Of a stretch of DNA of 64,000 nt, positions 21,777 to 31,333 are shown one piece after another. The stretch spans positions 220,525-284,524 of the forward strand of contig JANPZU010000002.1 in NCBI GenBank assembly GCA_024707405.1, read 5' to 3'. The translations under genes and the position numbers were made by a program. The notes under the pieces are model-generated. The model was not told the origin of the DNA, did no database searches, and saw only the letters and a list, made by a program, of their open reading frames with translations. Position 1 is the first letter of the stretch. The number at the start of each line of letters is the position of its first letter. The stretch comes from Luteimonas sp. Lineage in GTDB: Bacteria; Pseudomonadota; Gammaproteobacteria; Xanthomonadales; Xanthomonadaceae.

Positions 21777-23768
21777 ATGCGTTCAATCGCAACCAGCTAT
21801 CCATCGGACATCGCAATGGCCAAGAAAGGCAAAGCAGCCAACGAGGCGCTCTTTGAAGAAGACTACGTGCTGCGTTCGCTGGGCCGCATTGGCTACGATC
21901 CGGACATCGCACTGACTGAGCTGGTGGCCAATACCTGGGATGCGGGTGCTGCCAAGGTTGCTGTGATCATCCCGACTGATACAGGCGGGTTACTGTCTGT
22001 CGAAGACGATGGCCATGGGATGACCGAGGATCAGTTCCGCAAGCGTTGGATGACCTTGGGATACAACCGGCAAAAGACCCAAGGCGATAACGTCCACTTT
22101 CCAACGGATCGCGCCGATTGGATGCGCAAGGCCTTCGGGCGCAATGGCATTGGTCGCCATGGTCTGTTGTGTTTCTCCGACCACTACACCGTCGAAACCT
22201 GGGTGAATGGCATGCTCTCGACGTTCGTTATCGGGACGAGAAATCAGCCATCGCCGTTCTATATCCACAGCCACGAAACCGGCGAACGATTGGGTCACGG
22301 CACCCGGTTGTTGGTGGAGGTGGAACGGCACCGCCCGGATCCGGATCGGATCAGGACGGTCTTGTCGGGCCGCTTCCTCCACGATCCGCAGTTCGTCGTC
22401 TCGGTGAACGGTCAGTCCGTCCCGCTATCCGAGCATGAGGGACTGCTGGAAGAGCGCAAAATGCAGGTCGAGCCGGGACTCAACATCACGGCCTATGTGG
22501 TGGACACGACGCGCACGGCCAAGTCCACGCGCTACCAAGGCATTGCGTTCTGGGTGAGTAGCCGATTGGTGGGTCTGCCGAGCTGGACGGTTGGGCCGAT
22601 GGCCGTTCTGGACGGACGGGTGCGCTTCGCCAAGCGCTACGCCATCGTGATCGAGTGCGGAGCGGAGTGGTTGTCCGAAGTCGAATCGGACTGGTCGAAG
22701 TTCAAGACCACGGAACGCACGGAGCGCCTCTTTGAGGCGGTCAATGAGTACGCCCAGGAAATGGTCGAGAAGCTGTCGGCCAACCTGATCGAGGAGAACT
22801 CCGAGGACGCGCTTTACAAGAACCGGGAAGATCTGCGGACGCTGCCGCGTCGTTCCATGCTTGAGGTTGCCCAGTTCACCAAGACTGTGGTGCATGACCA
22901 GCCAGGCATACCGCCCGAGACCCTCAACAAGGTAGTCAAGGCGGTAATCAAGATTCAGAAGGCACGCAGCGGCGCAAGTTTTCTCGACAAGCTGATGCAG
23001 CTCGATGAGCATGACATCGACGGCTTGGATCGTCTGCTCGGACAATGGACGGTGGAGGACGCGCTCACCGTGCTCGATGAGATCGACAATCGCCTGTCGA
23101 TCATCGCCGCCATGGAGAAGCTCAGCGGCGACCCGGAGGCGGACGAGTTGCATACGCTTCATCCACTCGTAACACAGGCGCGTTGGTTGTTCGGGCCGGA
23201 GTTTGATAGCTCGGAGTACGCATCTAACAACACGCTGCGCACGGTCGCCACCAGCCTTTTCAAGGCTAAGAGGGAAGATCAGGCATTCGCCAACGCCGCA
23301 AAGCGCCCTGACATCGTCGTCCTTTCGGACGCCACGATTTCAATCGTTGCCACTGAGAGTTTCGATAGTGCACGCGGCCACCTGGCAACGATGCGTGATG
23401 TTCTGCTCATCGAGTTGAAGAAGGGGTGTTCTGAAATTGGTCGCCCCGAAATGAATCAGGCGGCAGGCTATGTCGATGATCTTGTCTCTAGCGGAGGCAT
23501 TGAAGGGACGCCGTTCTTCCATGCTTACGTTGTCGGTCACACGGTGGCGTCCAACATCTCGAATGTGAATCCTCGTGAGTTCAATGGCGTTCTGCGTGGT
23601 CGTGTTACGGCTACTACCTACAACCAGCTAGCTTTGACTGCGAATAAACGCCTGCATGGATTGAAGGCGCGCATCCCCTCTCGGTATGAAGAGGTTTCTG
23701 GCTATGACCTCGTCCAAAAGGTGATGGGAACGCCAAGTCAGGCATCGCTGGTGCCGTCGGCCGACTAG
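21777..23768 (+). CDS. GHKL ATPase with PD-(D/E)XK-like C-terminal domain
   Basis: A 663-aa protein (or 650 aa if the ATG at 21816, MAKKGKAANEALFEED, is used). The N-terminal third is a Hsp90/MutL-type GHKL ATPase: N-box ELVANTWDAGA (E48, N52), G1 motif VEDDGHGMT, and G2 motif GRNGIGRHGLL. The middle is a helical transducer. Near residues 520-570 comes RPDIVVLSD, about 30 residues later VLLIELKKG, then EMNQAAGYVDDL. This is the pattern of PD-(D/E)XK nucleases of the Shedu/DUF4263 kind. No signal or membrane segment is seen. It lies 78 nt after tacT on the same strand in mobile DNA. I infer an ATP-gated nuclease, plausibly anti-phage; I do not recognise a named system. Confidence 0.65.
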   Translation: MRSIATSYPSDIAMAKKGKAANEALFEEDYVLRSLGRIGYDPDIALTELVANTWDAGAAKVAVIIPTDTGGLLSVEDDGHGMTEDQFRKRWMTLGYNRQKTQGDNVHFPTDRADWMRKAFGRNGIGRHGLLCFSDHYTVETWVNGMLSTFVIGTRNQPSPFYIHSHETGERLGHGTRLLVEVERHRPDPDRIRTVLSGRFLHDPQFVVSVNGQSVPLSEHEGLLEERKMQVEPGLNITAYVVDTTRTAKSTRYQGIAFWVSSRLVGLPSWTVGPMAVLDGRVRFAKRYAIVIECGAEWLSEVESDWSKFKTTERTERLFEAVNEYAQEMVEKLSANLIEENSEDALYKNREDLRTLPRRSMLEVAQFTKTVVHDQPGIPPETLNKVVKAVIKIQKARSGASFLDKLMQLDEHDIDGLDRLLGQWTVEDALTVLDEIDNRLSIIAAMEKLSGDPEADELHTLHPLVTQARWLFGPEFDSSEYASNNTLRTVATSLFKAKREDQAFANAAKRPDIVVLSDATISIVATESFDSARGHLATMRDVLLIELKKGCSEIGRPEMNQAAGYVDDLVSSGGIEGTPFFHAYVVGHTVASNISNVNPREFNGVLRGRVTATTYNQLALTANKRLHGLKARIPSRYEEVSGYDLVQKVMGTPSQASLVPSAD

Positions 23769-24222
23769 CCGAATTGCAACGCTCAGTGCTTCACAGGCGA
23801 GAAAAATTCCGCTTCTGGTCGCAAAGCGGACTTCCACGAGAGCAGGCGATTAGGGGCCGTTATCGAGGGTCCCGGGATATGCTCGCCCTCCAGCTCTGAA
23901 ACGTTGCAGGACGCATCTCGGCTAGTCTCCGCGCCGCAGAATATTGTCGAGTAGATGCCATGATTGCTCGGCAGCGGAGGTCGAAGATTGTGCGCCCAGC
24001 AAGTTCCTTCGTCGGGGTTCCTGCATGGGGCACGGGAGCGTGTCGGTAGGGGCGGCGACGCCCGCTGGTTCAGAATCCCGTGAAAAGTACCGGCGCAGTC
24101 ATGACCGCGCTACCAACCAAGGTAGCCTCGATGCCGCCGTAGCGCCAAGTGCCTCACGGAAGCTTCTTCCTGAGCATGTTTCCAGAGTAACTTTGGACTG
24201 GATATCGCGTTTCGGCCGCTAC
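23769..24222. other. Gap with a possible decayed reading frame
   Basis: About 450 bp without an intact gene. On the minus strand, near 24070-24180, the sequence reads MLRKKLP, stop, GTWRYGGIEATLVGSAVMTA and PVLFTGF, stop. This has protein-like composition and could be a remnant broken by one nonsense codon. The plus-strand ORF 23944-24258 is not convincing. Confidence 0.35.
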
Positions 24223-24993
24223 TTAGGTGAAGTTTGCGCCACCGTCGACCAGCAGTGACTGACCGTTGATGTACAGGGCGTCATCCGAGAATAGGAAGGC
24301 GACCACCCCTGCAATGTCCTCCGGAAAGCCGAGTCTCGGGGACCGGACACCCTTGAGGATCTCCGCACGCCATTCTTCAGTGGTTGCACTCAAGGCCGCC
24401 TTGGTGAGGATCACACCCGGCGAGAGTAGATTGGTCCTGACACCGTGTTTTCCTCCAAGACTGGCAGTGTGGCGCGTTAGCCCGATAAGTCCGCTCTTGG
24501 AGGACTGATAGGCCACATGATTGGTTTCGCCCATCCACACAGAACTGGACATCGTATTGATGATCGATCCACCGCCCTGACGAATCATGATGGCCAACGT
24601 GTGGCGAATCATGTAGAAGTAGCCTGTCAGATTGACGTCGAGGGTGTGGCGCCAGACATCAACGGAAACATCGGTAACATCCGTGTCGCTTCCAAATGCT
24701 CGCGGCGACAAGTCGGCGGCCACGTTGAATAGGCCATCAACGCGGTGGTAGGTCGCAGTGGTGACGTCAATCAAATGTTTGACGGAACCTTCGTCCGTAA
24801 TATCAAACGCGACGGGAAGTGCCGCCCCGCCTGAGCTCCGAATCTCATCGGCTAATGCGCCAGCGGCAGCCTGGTTGTAGTCCGCAACGACAACTTTCAT
24901 CCCTTCTGCCGCCAAACGGAGCGCGGCTGCGCCCCCGATGTTTCCCGGTGCAGCGCCGGCGACAATGGCGACTTTGTCGTTCAACCCTTTCAT
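24223..24993 (-). CDS. Short-chain dehydrogenase/reductase (SDR)
   Basis: A classical SDR of 256 aa, NAD(P)-dependent. The ATG at 24993 (MKGLNDKVAIV) has GGAG 7 nt upstream and is preferred to 25014. The dinucleotide motif is AGAAPGNIGGA, slightly expanded against TGxxxGxG; then NVAADL replaces the usual NNAG. The catalytic set is Ser of NTMSSS, Y162 and K166 in YQSSK. The C-terminus DDALYINGQSLLVDGG is standard. Substrate is unknown. It is the last gene of a minus-strand set with two hydrolases. Confidence 0.88.
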   Translation of the reverse strand: MKGLNDKVAIVAGAAPGNIGGAAALRLAAEGMKVVVADYNQAAAGALADEIRSSGGAALPVAFDITDEGSVKHLIDVTTATYHRVDGLFNVAADLSPRAFGSDTDVTDVSVDVWRHTLDVNLTGYFYMIRHTLAIMIRQGGGSIINTMSSSVWMGETNHVAYQSSKSGLIGLTRHTASLGGKHGVRTNLLSPGVILTKAALSATTEEWRAEILKGVRSPRLGFPEDIAGVVAFLFSDDALYINGQSLLVDGGANFT

Positions 24994-25180
24994 ACCTGAA
25001 CTCCGACGCGCCACATCTAACCAACGCTGGCGTGGCGCAGCCGTGGCGTTGGGATGGCAAAGGCGGCACGCCTTGGCTAGGAGCGAGTGGGGCCCTCGTT
25101 ACGTGCAACACGAAGGAGTAGAGCCCTTGCGATGCCGGGTGGGGCTGCAACATGTGCGGGCAGCAACGTCCTGGGAGTGC

Positions 25181-25966
25181 CTACTTTTCCCGCCGAGCGG
25201 CATCCTTCGCCGCGCGTTCGATCGTGTCTGCCACCACCTTGGGCTGAGTCATGAAGACAGCATGGCTGGCGGAGACGTAGGTGATGCGCGCGTTGATGCG
25301 TTCGGCCATGTGAATGAGCATGGCCTGATCAAACGCCCTGTCTTCGGTCGCGATCACTGCCCAACTGGGTTTCGCCCGCCACGCGGCATGCGTCAGCACC
25401 GCCCCGAACACCGACATGTTGATTGGCACTTGGGAGTCGCGCAGGAACGCCGCATCGTCATCCGACGCGTCATGGGCGAAGCCTGCCTTGAAGCTCGCCG
25501 GCTTGATAAAACCATAGCCATCGTTGCCAGTCTCGATCACAAATTCCGGCGTCGGTGCGAAACCTTCGTATTGCTGCGCCGTGGTCTCACCTGCGTCCGG
25601 GGCCAGCGCCGACACGTAGACCAGGCCGGCCACTTTGTCGTGTACGCCAGCTTCGGTGATCACCGTGCCACCCCAGGAATGTCCGACCAGGATGACCGGA
25701 TCGTCCTGCCGATCGAGCACGCGTTTCGTCGCTTTCACATCGTCGGCGAGTGATGTCAGCGGGTTCTGGACAATGAACACTCGATAGCCGCGTACGGTGA
25801 GTTCGTCGTAAACACGTCGCCAACCGGCGCCGTCGGCGAAGGCGCCATGTACCAGCACGACGTTCTTTACCTGGCCGCTGTCACGGGCGGCATGAGCAGC
25901 GTAGGCGGATGCGGACAGGCTTGTAGCCATGGTGGCGGCGAGCAGGGTGTGGATGAGTTTGAACAT
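25181..25966 (-). CDS. Exported alpha/beta hydrolase
   Basis: A 261-aa alpha/beta hydrolase with a signal peptide (MFKLIHTLLAATMATSLSAS, cleavage near AYAAHA). The oxyanion motif VHGAFADG, nucleophile elbow GHSWGG (S97), acid region ATEDRAF and catalytic His in SHAVF are all visible. The type matches small esterase/lipase-like proteins often annotated simply as alpha/beta hydrolase. It should be periplasmic or secreted. Neighbours are an SDR downstream and an isochorismatase-like hydrolase upstream, all on one strand, suggesting a small catabolic or detoxification cluster. Confidence 0.85.
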   Translation of the reverse strand: MFKLIHTLLAATMATSLSASAYAAHAARDSGQVKNVVLVHGAFADGAGWRRVYDELTVRGYRVFIVQNPLTSLADDVKATKRVLDRQDDPVILVGHSWGGTVITEAGVHDKVAGLVYVSALAPDAGETTAQQYEGFAPTPEFVIETGNDGYGFIKPASFKAGFAHDASDDDAAFLRDSQVPINMSVFGAVLTHAAWRAKPSWAVIATEDRAFDQAMLIHMAERINARITYVSASHAVFMTQPKVVADTIERAAKDAARREK

Positions 25967-26065
25967 GACTGTGGCCTCGGGCGGTGGCGGGTGGCGGTTC
26001 CGGGGCCGTTTCGCCGTCGCAGGCGAGGATGAATGACGCCATCCGTGGACATCTGATCAGGACGC

Positions 26066-26190
26066 ATGGAGTATCGGTTCCGTACCTTTGCTTGCGTACT
26101 GAGCTGGCAACTCGATGCCGCTTGGCCCCTCGATCACGTAGACGGTTTCCTCGACCAAGTCCGGTAGCTAGCCGCCGGGACGCGCCTCCA
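26066..26190 (-). pseudogene. Possible decayed gene fragment
   Basis: Complement reads DTERRMEARPGG, TAG, then LPDLVEETVYVIEGPSGIEL and PAQYASKGTEPILHAS, stop. The composition is protein-like and continuous across a single TAG, which suggests an inactivated short gene. I do not recognise the family. It lies in the 289-nt gap between the alpha/beta hydrolase and the isochorismatase-like gene. Confidence 0.3.
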
Positions 26191-26255
26191 TCCTGCGCTC
26201 GGTGTCGCCCTACCGCTCATGGCATGCTCCGGAGGTTGCGTGCTTCTGGTCTTGC

Positions 26256-27023
26256 TCATTTGGCGGCCCGCAACTCCTCTAGCTGCTGCAGATACCAGAC
26301 GATGATCGGCCTGACTTTCGGCGCTTCTGCCGACTTCCAGTCGCGGAAGAGTTCTGTCACCCAGGCAAGCGCTGTGTTCGGAATGGCACCGGCGTGAGCC
26401 ATGCGGTCAAGGGCGGTGGCATGGGCGATCTGCGACATGCCTCCGACGGCGTCGACGATGTACATGCTATCGAAGCCCTCCTTGAGCGCATCGATCACCG
26501 GGAAGGCCAGGCAAATCTCAGTGTAAAGCGCACCGAAGACCAAGCGCTTCCGTCCCGTAGCGAGGACCGCATCATGAAAGGGTTTGTCCTCCCACGCATT
26601 CATGGAACTCCGGTCGATCACCTTGCTCCCGGGAAGTTCGGCCGCGATTGCAGCGACGGTGGGTTCATTGATCCCCATCTCCACCGCCACCGTGCTGAGG
26701 ATGACCGGCACATCCAAAGCGCGTGCGGCCCGGATCAGGAAGCGCGTATTGAGTTCGACCAGCGCCGCGCTGGTTTCCGACCTGATTTGCCGGAACATCT
26801 CGGGTTGGTAGTCGATCAGCAGCAGCGCGACCTCATCGTGCTTCCACACACCTCCTCGTGATTGGCGAGACTGCGATCGTCCCGCGGGGGCCGGGGAAGC
26901 CGGAGCCTGCGCGGCCGCGCTGCCGACGGCCGCCACCGCTACCGCAGCCGCCGTCGTGGCTGAAAGGAGGCGCCGCCGGGTCGTCGCGAAGGCGTCGGAG
27001 TCGGACGTGCTGGAAGTGCTCAT
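26256..27023 (-). CDS. Isochorismatase-family hydrolase with Tat-like signal
   Basis: A 255-aa cysteine-hydrolase-fold protein. The N-terminus has an RRRLLS motif and an Ala-rich hydrophobic stretch ending AQA, as in Tat signals. The fold is shown by LLLIDYQPEMF (catalytic Asp, D71) and GALYTEICLAF (catalytic Cys, C171). Where the family usually has Lys before the YSAF-like strand, IDRSSMNAW has Arg, so that residue deserves attention. The ATG has GGAGATCCGC before it. The frame stays open upstream into a membrane protein with no stop codon (see the next entry), so a longer fusion is possible. Confidence 0.82.
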   Translation of the reverse strand: MSTSSTSDSDAFATTRRRLLSATTAAAVAVAAVGSAAAQAPASPAPAGRSQSRQSRGGVWKHDEVALLLIDYQPEMFRQIRSETSAALVELNTRFLIRAARALDVPVILSTVAVEMGINEPTVAAIAAELPGSKVIDRSSMNAWEDKPFHDAVLATGRKRLVFGALYTEICLAFPVIDALKEGFDSMYIVDAVGGMSQIAHATALDRMAHAGAIPNTALAWVTELFRDWKSAEAPKVRPIIVWYLQQLEELRAAK

Positions 27024-27500
27024 GCGGATCTCCAATAGGAACGGTGGATGGGACAGGGGCCACGGTTCCGAGCGTGACGCGATCGGCTTGCTCCTGAAAT
27101 CCCCATCCGGGTCAGGCGTCGCCTGCCTGATCGGGGGGCTACCCTGAAGCCGGATCACGCGCCGTCCATGACGTCGGGCATCGACCGAGTACGCGCCTGC
27201 ACCCACGATCGCCAGGGCCACGCAGCAGCCCAGCAGTCCCGCCAGTAGTAACTGCTGCACCGCGCCGGCAATCGACAGGACGCCCAGCACGGAGATGCCC
27301 AAAAGCCAGGCGGCAAGCCTTGTTGCCAAGCCCAGCACCAGCAGGAGCGCAAGCAGCACCGCTAGCGGGTACACCACGCGGGAGAGCGAGCCGGCGAGCA
27401 TTGCCGCGACACCGAGACTGCCGCATGCGCAACATAGTCGCATCAACCCCAATGCCAAGCCGGCGGCTCCATCCGGATAGCGGCAGGCGTATCGGGTCAT
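27024..27500 (-). CDS. Small membrane protein, in frame with the hydrolase (no stop of its own)
   Basis: From the ATG at 27500 (MTRYACRYPDGAAGLALGLM) the frame encodes about four hydrophobic helices (MRLCCACGSLGVAAMLAG; VVYPLAVLLALLLVLGLATR; AWLLGISVLGVLSIAG; LLAGLLGCCVALAIVGAGAY). It then continues through a polar stretch (RRHGRRVIRL...) into the hydrolase without a stop. DoxX-like small membrane proteins have this look. Either an ancestral stop was lost or the two are translated as one. The fusion would leave a Tat-like signal buried inside, which argues for two separate proteins originally. Confidence 0.5.
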
Positions 27501-27610
27501 GCCACGACCGTATGGCCGCGCCGGGTCAGGCCACAGCCCCAAGTGGGGGACGAATCTCAGGCCTGGATGGGTAGTAGGATGTCCTACACCCTGAAGGCGG
27601 ACTTCCGGTT

Positions 27611-30600
27611 GTGCTGATCGAGCTTGTCCGGAAAACGGCTGCGAGCGGCAGCCGATGCATCCTGCTCAGCGCCGTGCTGGCGTTTCTGCCCGCGGCGGCA
27701 AATGCCCTTGAGCCGCGCAGCCTCGCCCAGTATTCCCACCGGCGAGTCACCGTCGAGGACCGGTGTTGTCGCTTGCCCAGGGACGCGATGGTTTCCTTTG
27801 GCTGGCAACGGGCGATGGCCTCCTGCGCTACGACGGAGACCGGTTTGAACGAATCGAAGCCGAAGGTACCCCCGGGGAGCATACGCAACCCGGCGTCCTG
27901 CTGGCCACGCGCAACGGCGATATTTGGACGAACTTCGGTTCTTCCGGGCATTTCGGGGTCTACCGCGGTGGCAGTCTGAGGGCCCTGAAAGCACCTGCCC
28001 CGTACCCTGGTGTGCGGCAGATGGTGGAGGGTTCAGACGGCGCGGTGTGGATAGTGACCGCCAGCTACGATGCCGAACTGCTGCGCTTCCATCAGGGCAG
28101 TTGGAGAAAGTTCGATGCGCGCGACGGCCTACCGCTGGAGAACGTGAACAACATCCAGATCTCCCGCGACGGCGCCGTCTGGATCGCCACGAGGAGCATG
28201 GTCGTTCGCATGGCCCCTGCTTCCGAGCGCTTCGAAGCCCTGCAGGAAGCGCGCAGCGCCTGGCTATCGCAGGATCCCGCAGGGCGCGTCTGGGCGACGG
28301 ACCGCTATGGAAGCCGCCCCATCAGCGCACCGGATGGAGGCAGCCCAGGCGCGCCGGCATCCGCCGTGCCAGGGACAGGAGATTCGCTCCGGGACGCTCC
28401 GGTGTTCGATCGCGAAGGCAACCTCTGGATCGCTACCAGCTACCGTGGGCTGCGCTACGTCGGCACACCGGGAGATCCTGACCGGCCAGGGCAAGAGGTG
28501 GAGTCCTTCAGCGTGGGCGATGGCCTGTCCTCCAGCGTGGTGCACCAGATCCTGCCGGACCGCGAAGGCAACCTGTGGATGGCCACGGAAGGCGGCCTCG
28601 ACGTGTTCAGGCCGGCCGCGCTGGTGCGCGAGCCGACACTGGATTGGCCTGCCCGCTTCGGCGACCGTCTGCTTCGCGCCTCGGACGGCAGTGTATACAT
28701 CGGGCAAGCCAGGGCGATCCATCGCGTCGGGCCGGGGCAAGCGCCCGCAGCCATTTTGCAGGATGTGCTGGAGCCCCAAAGCCTCTGCGAGGCGGGAGAC
28801 GGTGCGCTCTGGATTGTGCTTGAAGCGACCATCATCGTTTGGGCGGAAGGCGCCATCCGGGAAACAATCGCCAGGCCGGACATCGGTACCACCCATAACT
28901 TCGTGTTCGACTGCGCGTTCGACAATCAGGAGGCTTTCTGGATGTCGGCATCTGGAAGCGGTGTCCATCGCTATGCCGATGGTCAATGGACCCGGCCCTG
29001 GAGCCCGGCGACGACGCTGAGTCCTTTCCCACGTCAATGGTCCGGTCACCCCAAGGGGGGATGGTCATCCAGACCGGCCAACGACTGGTCTGGCTCGAGT
29101 CAGGGACTCAACGAGTGACGCATCTCGCCGCGAGTGGGCCCAAGCCCGCGATAGTCACGTTGCACGCATCCAAAGACGCGGTCTTCGCCAGTGGCACTTT
29201 CGGTCTGGTGCGACATCGGCAGGGGCGAATGCAGACCGCCTTCTTCCCAAGCGCCTCCCCGCGTCTGCGGATCAACGGAATGGTCACGACTGCAGAAGGG
29301 GACATCTGGCTCGCTTTCCCGAAATCCCTGGTCAGGCTGACGCGATCCGAGCTTGAGCAGGCTTTTACAACGGGCGAAATGCCGTTGACCCTGCTCACGA
29401 CAGGACGCGGCTACAGCCTGCCAATCCGTCCGCACGGCCATTCATTGCGGACTGTCGTGCAGGGCGGTGATGGCAGGATATGGATCGCTACCCAGACAGG
29501 ATCGGTATGGATAGATCCTGCGCGCAACGACGGCAGGGACCTGCCACCGGGAGTTGCGGTCACATCCCTGGATGCTGACGGTCATCTCTTCCGCGACCCG
29601 TCCAGGGTGACACTCCCGGCAGGCACAACAAAGATCGCTATCGATTTCTCGGTCCTGTGCTTGTCCGAGCCTGATCGCGTCAGGGCTCGTTACATGTTGG
29701 AAGGCTTTGACCGAGGATGGGCCGACCCCAGCTCCCAGCGGCAGGTGTCGTACACGAATCTCTCGCCAGGGACCTACCGGTTCCGGGTCATCGCAGGGAA
29801 CAATGATGGGGCGTGGAATCAAAAAGGCGCGGAGGTCGTGTTCGATATCCCCCCGACAGCTTTCCAGTCGGCTTGGTTCTGGGTGCTCATGGCTACCGCG
29901 ATCGTCGCGGTGCTATCGCTTCTCTACCGATTGCGGATCGCCCAACTGGCCAGTGGCATCCATGCGCGGCTTGAGGAGCGGACGATGGAGCGCGAACGCA
30001 TAGCTCGTGAACTTCATGACACCCTGCTACAGGGGGTACAAGGGCTGATTCTGCGATTCCAAGCGGCGTCGGAGTTGATATCGGAGACGGAGCCAGCCCG
30101 GACGCGTCTAGAGTCCGCCTTGGTGGTGGCGGACGCGATTGTCGTCGAGGCGCGAAACAAGGTGCAGGACCTGCGCGTCCCCGAGGATGGCGACCTGTGT
30201 ACCGCCATTGAAAAGCTGGTGGCCACGATACCCTTCGATCCGCCTATCACGGTACGCATTGTGATCGAAGGCAAGCCCCGCCGGCTGGATCCAATCGTTG
30301 CCTCGGAAATCAGCCGCGTCGCGCGCGAGGCCCTGCTCAACATCGCCCAGCACGCGCACTCTTCGCACGCGGACGTAGCGCTTGGTTTTGAGCGTAAGCA
30401 TCTGGCGCTGAGGGTGCGCGACTACGGCGTGGGGATGCCGTCTCATGTCTTAGCAAGAGGCGGAAAGGAAGGGCACTATGGACTGCCTGGAATGCGGGAA
30501 AGGGCCGAGAGGATCGGCGGTACACTGACCATCACCACCAGCGTGGGGGAGGGCACCGAGCTCACGCTAGTCATGCCGGCAAAGCTCGCCTATCGCAAGC

Positions 30601-30656
30601 GTGCACGGCGCGCGACGTGGCTCGGCCGAACCCTATCGCGGAGGCGCAACCTATGA
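27611..30656 (+). pseudogene. Beta-propeller sensor histidine kinase, broken by two lesions
   Basis: The intact form would be a periplasmic two-component-propeller sensor kinase. Frame 1 starts at a GTG with a signal peptide (to AAANALEP) and LAQYSHRRVTVED. The expected linker is missing and the reading frame changes before VLSLAQGRDGFLWLAT. Many propeller repeats follow (DREGNLWIAT, DREGNLWMATEGG). Near 29,000-29,060 the frame shifts again; one extra G in the run GGGGGG would join the halves. The second half has further propeller repeats, the Y_Y_Y domain (YMLEGFDRGWAD), a membrane helix (AWFWVLMATAIVAVLSLLY), HisKA_3 with RELHDTLLQGVQ and an HATPase (VRDYGVGMP). It overlaps the regulator start as ATGA. 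Confidence 0.8.
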
Positions 30657-31279
30657 ACAGTCCACGTATTCGCGTCCTCATCGTCGACGACCACCCTGTT
30701 TTCTGCGACGGCGTTGCCGCGATCTTGCAGAACCAGAGTGACATCGAGCTCATCGGCCGGGCGCGGGACGGCGAAGAAGCCATCATTCAGTACCGGGCCT
30801 TGCGCCCGGATGTCACACTCATGGATCTGCAGATGCCTGGAATGAACGGCGTCGACGCGATCTTGGCTATCCGGGCCACCGATAGCTCCGCCCGCGTCAT
30901 CGTGCTTACCACGTATGCGGGCGATGCGCTGGCGATACGGGCACTCAAGGCCGGTGCCACCGGTTATCTGCTGAAGAGCAGCCTCCGTACCGAAATGATC
31001 GACTCTATCCGCAGCGTGCACATGGGGCAGCGGCACATCCATCGCGGCGTCGCGGAGGAGATCGCACTCCATGTCGTGGACGACGCGCTAACTGATCGCG
31101 AGGTCGAAGTCCTGAGGCTTGTGGCAGTCGGTCAGGCGAACAAGCAGATTGCGGCAGCACTGGGACTTTCGGACGAGACGGTGAAGCGCCACCTCAAGAC
31201 GATCTTCTCGAAGCTTGCGGTCAACGACCGCACCCATGCGGTCACCATGGCGGCCAAGCGAGGCTTTATCGAGTTGTAA
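30653..31279 (+). CDS. NarL/LuxR-family response regulator
   Basis: A 208-aa regulator. The receiver has VDDHP (D12, D13), phospho-acceptor D58 in LMDLQMPG and K108 in YLLKSS. The DNA-binding end is a LuxR-type HTH: LTDREVEVLRLVAVGQANKQ followed by IAAALGLSDETVKRHL. The ATG at 30653 overlaps the kinase TGA, so both were made as partners. With the kinase broken, this regulator may be an orphan or take input from another kinase. The divergent hydrolase/SDR cluster is its likely target. Confidence 0.92.
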   Translation: MNSPRIRVLIVDDHPVFCDGVAAILQNQSDIELIGRARDGEEAIIQYRALRPDVTLMDLQMPGMNGVDAILAIRATDSSARVIVLTTYAGDALAIRALKAGATGYLLKSSLRTEMIDSIRSVHMGQRHIHRGVAEEIALHVVDDALTDREVEVLRLVAVGQANKQIAAALGLSDETVKRHLKTIFSKLAVNDRTHAVTMAAKRGFIEL

Positions 31280-31333
31280 CCGCGTATGCAGCCGGCCGGT
31301 CTTTGGTAGGTGGACAGGCAGGTAGGCATGGCA

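Noticed and set aside
21777-23768. MutL or Hsp90 assignment for the GHKL protein
   Set aside because: GHKL motifs fit, but the middle and C-terminal parts do not resemble either family, and the C-terminus fits a nuclease better.
23944-24258. 104-codon plus-strand ORF as a gene
   Set aside because: No ribosome-binding site, no recognisable family, and it runs into the SDR gene antisense.
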